Source of the DNA: Paracyclopina nana | Lineage: Eukaryota; Arthropoda; Copepoda; Cyclopoida; Cyclopettidae | Direction of reading: 5' to 3' | Length of the DNA: 64,000 nucleotides | NCBI GenBank assembly: GCA_019096065.1 | Contig: JAGUCH010000008.1 | Coordinates: 6,515,001 to 6,579,000, forward strand | Shown: one piece after another, positions 58,054 through 64,000 of the stretch | Layout of the letters: every line of letters starts with the position of its first letter | Position numbering within the stretch: position 1 is the first letter of the stretch | Translations under genes and position numbers: made by a program | The notes under the pieces: generated by a model | The model's database searches: none | The model's input: only the letters and a program-made list of their open reading frames with translations | Told to the model about the DNA's origin: nothing

Positions 58054-60589
58054 GTCGACTTGGGGTTTCCTTTCTCGTTCTCATTCAAGTTGCCAATCCT
58101 GGCATCCTTTCTCGTTCTCATTCAAGTTGCGAATCCTGGCATCCTTTCTCGTTCTCATTCAAGTTGCGAATCCTCGCTTATACCATGTGAAGGATTGGGC
58201 GTGAGTTTATTTTTGAAAAAAAAAAAAAAAAAATTTGTAAGACTTTTTCACCATGTGATGATTTTGTGGACTATTTGAATAATTCATGTGACAACTTGCC
58301 GTTCTCTGATTTGGTCGTTGTTTTAGCTCTGAACATGTTTACACCCTAAAAACGTCTACATTATTTCCCCTAATTTCAGCTTGTGGCTGAGTACCGTTTC
58401 TTAAAGGTAATTTTGATATTTCTCCTTAAGTGTGTACTTTTTTAATATGATGATTTAAAAGCTGGCTTGCTGGTCAAACAATGATCTAAATTTAATGCTC
58501 TGATTTTAACAATCTTGCTTTTAGAACTCTTTTGTAAAACTGTTAACATTTTTTAGCATTTATTTTGATTTTTCAGGCTTTCCAAGTCTTCTCGGCTGCT
58601 GTGGATTTTCTGGGTGGAAGCGTAACCTTCAAGGCCTTTGTAAAAGGCTGCCTTGATTGACTTCTATGGCTTTGGCATTCCTATCTTTAATAGGATGGTC
58701 TTGCTTTTTGGGCCCCTAAGGATGTCTCCGCTATCACGTAAGTTCAGGCTGTTTGTTATGCTTAAGTTAGCTAGCATATGATGAATTATCCCAGGAACTT
58801 ACTTAATAAAGCATGATTACAAGTAATGTCTGAGCACCTTTGGAAACTTGTTGACATTGTGCATGTCGAATTAGGGCTGCATAACTATTCAAGTAATCTT
58901 GCTTTTCAGGGATGATGTACTTAGAAATCATTCGGATAGCAAATGGATTTGCTAACTCCAATCTTCTACGTGGTTTCTTGGTATCTTCACAAGACTAAAG
59001 ACTGAGCCTTTCAGTGGCACTTCATGCAAGGTAACGTAATTTTTTTCATGACCATGCAACATTTAAATTGATGTTGAATAAGCAGGCTTGTTGGAACGAA
59101 TCTTTTTCCTAACCGCAAACGTAAGAAATTACTAGATATTTGTGGCCTTTCACGTTTTTTAACGTTTTCCTCGCCTTCTTAAACTGCACGCGTTCAATGC
59201 CTGTATTATTGAATGGGCATTTGTTTAAGCTTTGTCAATCACTGTTCTCGAAAGTACCATGATGAGAAAACATATTGATATGAACATGACATGAATTCTC
59301 AATTGGCTTTCCTTTTAAGCCCATTTCGTGTTAACGCCCAGCTTTTTCATTAGCTGTGCCACTCAACTGCGGATTCGGGTTCAGTCCATCGCGGATTTTA
59401 ATACATCTTCCTGGTCATTCTTTGGTGATCTTTGAGGCTGGACCGAAATTGAAACCGATTCGTGGCCTGCGAATCGTTCTTCCTTAACGTCAAATTTGGC
59501 TGTCATTTCTAGTCCAAGGAGGGCAAAGTGACTCGATCTGTTTGTCAGAGTAAGTTTCATGTTAATCCAATGTCTCGTACTTCTTCTTTATGATGACCTG
59601 CCGTTGTTATCTGAATATTACATGTTTAGTATTGTGATCTGAATGTGTTGGTATTTTTGCTCTTTTCGTGACAAAGCTTGGTGTTTAACTAGACTTATCA
59701 CTTGATTTCAGACTTTGGCTTGGTACCGTGGTGTGGGTAATTTCAATTGTTCTGATATTTTACGGTAAGATGGACATTTTTCTCCTCTAGCGCGTATGTT
59801 TTGGCATATGATGATTTTCTCATATCACTGAACTAACACTGATAAAATCTTTAACTCTGAACTCGTTGTTCTTGCTACTCATTACAAAGAATTCATGGGC
59901 AGGTTTTGATCCGTTGCTTTGTTCTCCATATTTCAGGCTTGATTCTGCTCGGCAACCGTGGATAATTCTGGTTGCAAGTGTATCCTTGAAGGCCAACATG
60001 AAGTCTGCCTTGGCCGCTTAATCATTCATTTCTTAGGAGGTCTTTGATATCCTGTAAGTAAATGATGATTGACCATTGTTTCCATATTTGTTGAGAAAAT
60101 GATGAAGTGAAGGTCCTTCTTATAAAACCATGACTACTAATCATATTAGCTCTGAACTAGTTGTTCTTGCTACTCATTACTAAGAATTCATGGGCAGATT
60201 TTGATCCGTTCCTTTTTTCTCCATATTTCAGGCTTAATTCTGCTTGACAACCGTGGATAATTCTGGGCGCAAGCATATCCTTGAAGGCCAATGTTGAAGT
60301 CTACATTCATCTCTAAGTAGACCTGAGGCATCCTGTAAGTAAATGCCAAATGTTGTTACAATATTTGTTGAGCTAATGATGAACTAATTGCGATACCATC
60401 TTAAAAAACCATGACTACAAATCATATCTGAGCACCTTACGTTTTCTTCATCATATGTGTACTTGCTGAATTACGGCTGCTTAGCTTTTTTTCCATTGGA
60501 TATTACAGGGGAGATGTCTTTCCAATCCAGTACTTTGGTCTGCTGAACTCACTTCAGGATTTTGGTAAGTTTGACCATTTTGATCCCTA
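58054..60589 (+). repeat. snoRNA array unit U12 (2536 bp), last unit
   Basis: Same layout as U2. Private changes include CTCGAAAGTACC (59247), TGGTCATTC (59416) and GATACC (60392). After GATCCCTAG at 60590 the sequence leaves the repeat and continues as an intact intron, marking the right-hand duplication breakpoint. Confidence 0.9.
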
Positions 60590-60607
60590 GTTTGCCAACT
60601 TTGTACA

Positions 60608-60672
60608 CTAACATGACGCAAACATATCTCTGAATAGAACATGTTCTCAGACTCATCATCATTCTGAAACTG
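60608..60672 (+). ncRNA. Box C/D snoRNA candidate, tail intron 1
   Basis: Intron 60565-60740. C-like ATGACGC 60613-60619 (two mismatches), D' CTGA 60630-60633, D CTGA 60664-60667; D to 3' splice site 73 nt. It is the natural continuation of the intron truncated in all array units. Confidence 0.45.
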
Positions 60673-60920
60673 ATCGAATTGATTATGCAAACTTGCCAAC
60701 TTTGAGCGTGATACTAAATGTTGTCATGCTTCCATTTCAGGTGGACATTTCGCGCGATTTTCGTTCAATTGTGGCTTGATTCATGTCTCGGCAATCTCAG
60801 GATTCAAAATTCCTCACTACTTCTGATTTTGATCGATGGACGAGGCTAAAGTATGGGCTATTATCTTTTAAACTGGAACACTATCTAAGGTAAAACTATC
60901 TCTTTCACGTGTTTCCTAGG

Positions 60921-60984
60921 CACTTGTGATGAATTTTAGCTGTTTTTGACCTTAACATAATCATACTATGGTTTTCTGAAATCC
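60921..60984 (+). ncRNA. Box C/D snoRNA, tail intron 2
   Basis: Intron 60890-61049. C GTGATGA 60926-60932, D CTGA 60976-60979 (span 54); D to 3' splice site 70 nt. Confidence 0.75.
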
Positions 60985-61049
60985 CTATCGAATTTATTTT
61001 CCGTTAATCGTTTTTAATGCTGTTTAATGTTTGCGATATTCCTTTACAG

Positions 61050-61623
61050 GTTCTGGTTTTTGAGTGCCTTAGAGTTTCAAGCGTGTTACGCTAATTTAAA
61101 GCCTAAGGATCATTCTGACTTATTATTTCGAGTACACTTTTCCCACACGAGAGCTGATCATGGAATAGGTTTGCGTTTTCTGAAAGGCATCATTTAAGGG
61201 CTTTTGTGAGCATATTTTGGTGTTTAAGCGAATTGAGAACATGGCGCATAATTTGATAATGACATGACTGCAATACTGAATTGACTCCACGTCAAAATTG
61301 AAAAGAAGCTTTATTCTTCTCGGCTGAATTTCAGGGTCCGCATGGAATTCGATTAGGTACGCGATTACATTGCTAGAGCCTATTGAACGTTTTTTTTTAT
61401 AAATCGGCACTTTCACTTTTGGAATATTCCGTTAATGCCTTATTAGCCTTTTTGACTTGGCTTTTGATTTTGATTTTGGTTCCATTTTTTTGGAACCGAT
61501 AATTACTTGCATTTGATTGCTTCTTCATGAGGAAATACATCAAACTGATTACGATTGTCCGGTTATGTCAGATTTCCATTGTCAGCCCAATACAGATCAC
61601 ATGTTTCCTAATAAATATTTCAG
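61050..61623 (+). other. Host-gene stretch with two introns lacking clear C/D boxes
   Basis: Likely exons are 61050-61168 (weak GTTTGC donor) and 61335-61356 (22 nt). The first intron has CTGA at 61276-61279 but no good C box. The second has CTGA at 61545-61548, 75 nt before its 3' splice site, and ATGAGGA at 61526, too close to be its C box. These may be decayed snoRNAs. Confidence 0.35.
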
Positions 61624-61762
61624 GATTTGGGTGTGCGTACTTGTGGCTTTTCATCTTGGTGATGAATTGGCCTTCTAGCTTTTGGAATCGGCGATTTGTG
61701 CATTGAAATCACCAAAATTCTGCGGTCGAGGTAAACAATTGAACTTTCTTTTGCTTAACTCA

Positions 61763-61834
61763 ACTTAATGATGATTTAGATTAATCCATTTTTTGAATTC
61801 TTCACGTGATAGTAATTAATAATTACTGAAATCA
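61763..61834 (+). ncRNA. Box C/D snoRNA, tail intron 5
   Basis: Intron 61731-61896. C ATGATGA 61768-61774, D CTGA 61826-61829 (span 62); D to 3' splice site 67 nt. Confidence 0.75.
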
Positions 61835-61976
61835 TAATTTTCAATTCTTTAGTAGTGTTTGGCATACAAGTGGGCTAATTTGTGTTATCATCTTAGGGCA
61901 TCCATCACCTTGGCTGTTCCATGTTCCGAAGGAAAATGGATCGGTAGGTTTCTTTAACGGAGATAAAACGTTAATT

Positions 61977-62053
61977 TCACCGTGATTAGCTTTCTTCTTG
62001 CCATATGTCAAAGGTGCAATAAGATTTTTGCTAATTTATGATTGCTGGCCAAC
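61977..62053 (+). ncRNA. Weak box C/D-like candidate before a possible recursive splice site
   Basis: GTGATTA 61982-61988 and CTGG 62045-62048, 73 nt before AG at 62120-62121, which is followed directly by GTGAGA. Both boxes are imperfect, so this may be a decayed snoRNA. Confidence 0.25.
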
Positions 62054-62162
62054 AAAATGTTATTAAGACTTGGTCCGTACTCATTCCTTGGATCCTAATG
62101 GAAGGCTTCCGTCTGCTTAAGGTGAGAATTGCACGTAACATTTTTTCATTCAAATATAAGAA

Positions 62163-62228
62163 AAAATATGATGACTAAATGAGTATTTGTTTGAATTCTT
62201 CATGATCATAAAGTAGTGTCTGAATCCA
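62163..62228 (+). ncRNA. Box C/D snoRNA, tail intron 7
   Basis: Intron 62122-62297. C ATGATGA 62168-62174, D CTGA 62220-62223 (span 56); D to 3' splice site 74 nt. Confidence 0.76.
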
Positions 62229-62412
62229 TGTTTTGACGATTTGTAGTATGTTGAGAAGAAACCTTGATGGGTCAATTTCTCTAGTTTCTCTTTCAAGGTG
62301 TCCGTTTTCTGATCTGCGTTTGCTTCTTGGAGACTCGACTTGATGTACTCTTTGCTTCCAACAACTGTTGTTTTTTTGGTGAGTGAGCGGCTTTCTTAAC
62401 ATCTTATTTTTT

Positions 62413-62477
62413 AACATTTGATGATTTTCTTTCAGCGTTCTAAAAGCTTTATGATGTAAAATTAAACTCTGAAACTT
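62413..62477 (+). ncRNA. Box C/D snoRNA, tail intron 8
   Basis: Donor 62379; C-like TTGATGA 62418-62424, C'-like ATGATGT 62451-62457, D CTGA 62469-62472 (span 55); 68 nt to the first of two duplicated 3' splice sites (62540 and 62577). Confidence 0.65.
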
Positions 62478-62526
62478 CAAAAAAGTACTATCTATTTGAA
62501 ATACTTTACTGTGGACTTAAGTACTT

Positions 62527-62600
62527 TTCTTTTGTTTCAGTTCCATCTGTATGACATGTTCACTTCTTTTGTTTCAGTTCCATCTGTATGACATGTTCAC
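62527..62600 (+). repeat. 37-bp tandem duplication containing a 3' splice site
   Basis: TTCTTTTGTTTCAGTTCCAT plus 17 more bases occurs twice in a row (62527-62563 and 62564-62600), duplicating the polypyrimidine tract and AG. Confidence 0.85.
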
Positions 62601-62616
62601 GAGATCCGGAAAAATT

Positions 62617-62810
62617 CTTAGTCAAGAAAGTTTAAGGCAGTTATGGAAATCGACTGTCGGTTACTGGTAAGTTCATTTAATTACTTAATCCTCGCAATTT
62701 GTAACGTGTAATGCTTAGTCAAGAAAGTTTAAGGCAGTTATGGAAATCGACTGTCGGTTACTGGTAAGTTCATTTAATTACTTAATCCTCGCAATTTGTA
62801 ACGTGTAATG
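62617..62810 (+). repeat. 97-bp tandem duplication containing a 5' splice site
   Basis: Copies 62617-62713 and 62714-62810 appear identical by eye. Each holds exon end, GTAAGT donor and the first part of the intron; only the second copy leads into the snoRNA C box at 62808. Confidence 0.85.
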
Positions 62811-62863
62811 ATGACCTAATCAGCTCGATGAACATACATGAAAATTAGCCCAATCTGAAAAAA
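62803..62863 (+). ncRNA. Box C/D snoRNA, tail intron 9
   Basis: C ATGATGA 62808-62814, D CTGA 62855-62858 (span 51); 67 nt to the 3' splice site at 62925. Confidence 0.72.
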
Positions 62864-62925
62864 ACTTTAACTTTTGAGCTCTTTCATGAATTATTTGCGG
62901 TTGTGCTTTAATGATCAATTTTTAG

Positions 62926-63394
62926 TGTTGTGGTCCTGGATCAGCAACTACGACTGGCTCATCATCATAAGGTAGATTTTTCTAATTCTTACCCTTGTTA
63001 GCAATTTTAAAGATCGCTAGACTTTGCCCCCATTGAAAGCCAGAAATTTGAGTGGTATTTTAGAAAGCTTGAGAAACGCGGGAAAAAAGTATTTTAAGTT
63101 AGAAGTAATCGGAATTTTTGTTTCAGTAGTGCTACAGCTAAAATGAGGGATTGTGTCTTTCATTGTATCACAGGTGAGTTAACTCTTTTATTGATTCCGT
63201 TGTGGCTCAAAGTGATGTTGTTGAAAAACTGGCCCTTATTGTTTTTAAAAGTCTTAGTAGGGCTTTTTGCTTATTTTTCACATCATTTCAGAAGAATGTT
63301 TGAGGCCAATCGGGATTCAAACTATTTGAAATGGCTTTCAAATAGTCGGTGTGTGAGGTCACTGAATTGCCCAATTCGATTTCGTGTGTATATT
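62926..63394 (+). other. Host exons and two introns without visible C/D boxes
   Basis: Exons 62926-62971, 63127-63173 and 63292-63394. Introns 62972-63126 and 63174-63291 have GT-AG ends but no ATGATGA/CTGA pair. The frame 63143-63493 crosses splice sites and is not a gene. Confidence 0.4.
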
Positions 63395-63425
63395 GTAAGT
63401 TTACTCGTTCTTGTAGCTTTCACTT

Positions 63426-63493
63426 CCTTTATGATAAGCAAATCTTTACTTAGAATCTTAATAACTCTTGTTAGTAATAGCGTACTGATTTAA
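63426..63493 (+). ncRNA. Box C/D snoRNA candidate, tail intron 12
   Basis: Intron 63395-63557. C-like ATGATAA 63431-63437, D CTGA 63485-63488 (span 58); D to 3' splice site 69 nt. Confidence 0.6.
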
Positions 63494-63633
63494 CACGCAT
63501 CTCAAGCTAATGTCATAATTTTAAATGTGGTCTTGTAATTATTTTCTTACTTATTAGTGGTTTATTGACGATTTCGTGGTTCTCTGTCGTCGATTCTGTA
63601 CCTGGTGAGCTTTTTAACTATATTTTTTGCTTC

Positions 63634-63702
63634 AAATGTTGATATGGTGTAATTTTATTATTTGAATCCTTGGATTTTGACATATAAAGTTTTCTGATAG
63701 AT
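63634..63702 (+). ncRNA. Box C/D snoRNA candidate, tail intron 13
   Basis: Intron 63605-63769. C-like TTGATAT 63639-63645, D CTGA 63694-63697 (span 59); D to 3' splice site 72 nt. The C box is poor. Confidence 0.4.
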
Positions 63703-63847
63703 CTACAATCTACAAAATATAGTTTTTTCTGATTCGTTAGTTTTTCTAATAATGATGTCTCTTATTCAGGTTGTGGACTTGGTTGGATATACCTAACATT
63801 CTTGTGGCTCTCATGTAAGATGTTTTCGCATTATTAAACCAATGCAG

Positions 63848-63913
63848 TTGAAATGATGAAATGTAGTCTGGGGCCTTTTGATAATGCCGTGATAATAACA
63901 GCAACTGAATGTG
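63848..63913 (+). ncRNA. Box C/D snoRNA, tail intron 14
   Basis: Intron from 63815. C ATGATGA 63853-63859, C' GTGATAA 63889-63895, D CTGA 63905-63908 (span 56); 67 nt to an AG at 63974-63975 that is followed at once by GTAAGT. Confidence 0.75.
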
Positions 63914-64000
63914 GCAGCTTTCATTTTAATGTTGTTATATTAAACCAATCTTTCGAGCGATTTCACTTATTTCAGGTAAGTGAATTTTATCAACATTGTG

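Larger units (their letters stand above)
19390..64000 (+). ncRNA. Giant non-coding host transcript of intronic box C/D snoRNAs (continues past right edge)
   Basis: From the first visible donor (GTAAGT at 19400) to the window end, GT-AG introns alternate with short exons (22-200 nt) that carry stops in all frames. Nearly every intron has one RTGATGA...CTGA pair. Leader and P0 exons: 19570-19757, 19923-20056, 20220-20408, 20580-20616, 20790-20950, 21496-21685, 21877-21931, 22105-22222, 22397-22514, 22685-22740. Tail exons include 60741-60889, 61624-61730, 61897-61943, 62298-62378, 63127-63173, 63292-63394, 63558-63604 and 63770-63814. This is the layout of animal UHG/Gas5-type genes, in which exons are discarded and debranched introns are trimmed to snoRNAs that guide 2'-O-methylation with fibrillarin. 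What is unusual is the internal amplification (U1-U12) and the total of about 100 snoRNAs. The transcription start was not located. Confidence 0.8.

Noticed and set aside
22766-60589. Array considered as satellite DNA or a CRISPR-like array
   Set aside because: Units contain ordered GT-AG introns with C/D box signatures and continue from unique leader to unique tail; repeat and spacer sizes are unlike CRISPR, and the DNA is eukaryotic.
63143-63493. 116-codon plus-strand frame in the tail
   Set aside because: Crosses several good splice sites and a snoRNA candidate; no domain beyond chance hydrophobic runs.

Overview
The window is nuclear DNA from an invertebrate animal, most likely an arthropod; this rests on GT-AG introns of 50-600 bp, an RBBP6/Snama homologue with DWNN, zinc-knuckle and RING parts, a TJAP1-like protein, a PAF-acetylhydrolase, small secreted Cys proteins and a Ty3/gypsy LTR element. 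The species cannot be fixed from sequence alone.

Left part (1-16.8 kb) is gene-dense. On the minus strand: the 5' part of a secreted sushi-like, Q/P-rich protein running off the left edge (<1-1608); RBBP6 (2936-7010); a four-exon secreted protein (13416-14312); a single-exon membrane-anchored protein (15066-16808). On the plus strand: a TJAP1/PILT-like coiled-coil protein (8921-9829), a PAF-acetylhydrolase (10051-11778) and a secreted Cys/Thr-rich protein (12738-13374). Coding exons are unusually rich in the tetramer GGCC.

Right part (about 19.4 kb to the right edge) has no convincing host protein gene. It reads as one very long plus-strand, non-coding, spliced transcript whose introns carry box C/D snoRNAs, usually one per intron. 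Nearly every intron has RTGATGA (C box), CTGA about 51-62 nt later (D box), and the 3' splice site 67-77 nt after D. A three-intron leader (19.4-20.3 kb) is followed by a diverged progenitor block P0 (20336-22765), twelve head-to-tail, nearly identical 2.53-kb units U1-U12 (22766-60589) with seven intact snoRNA families each, and a unique tail (60590-64000) with about nine more. About 100 C/D snoRNAs are visible. The layout resembles mammalian SNORD115/116-type arrays, but each unit holds a multi-snoRNA host-gene segment. I know of no described invertebrate case of this kind.

The array formed by tandem duplication with a 3-bp (AGT) microhomology junction that fused an intron start to the middle of an exon. 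Unit 11 is interrupted by a 7.49-kb Ty3/gypsy element (49940-57428) with apparently identical 301-bp LTRs and a 5-bp target duplication, hence very young. The element has a long Gag-Pol frame, a frameshifted integrase end, and two extra 3' membrane-protein ORFs, one with an N-myristoylation signal and a PPxY motif.
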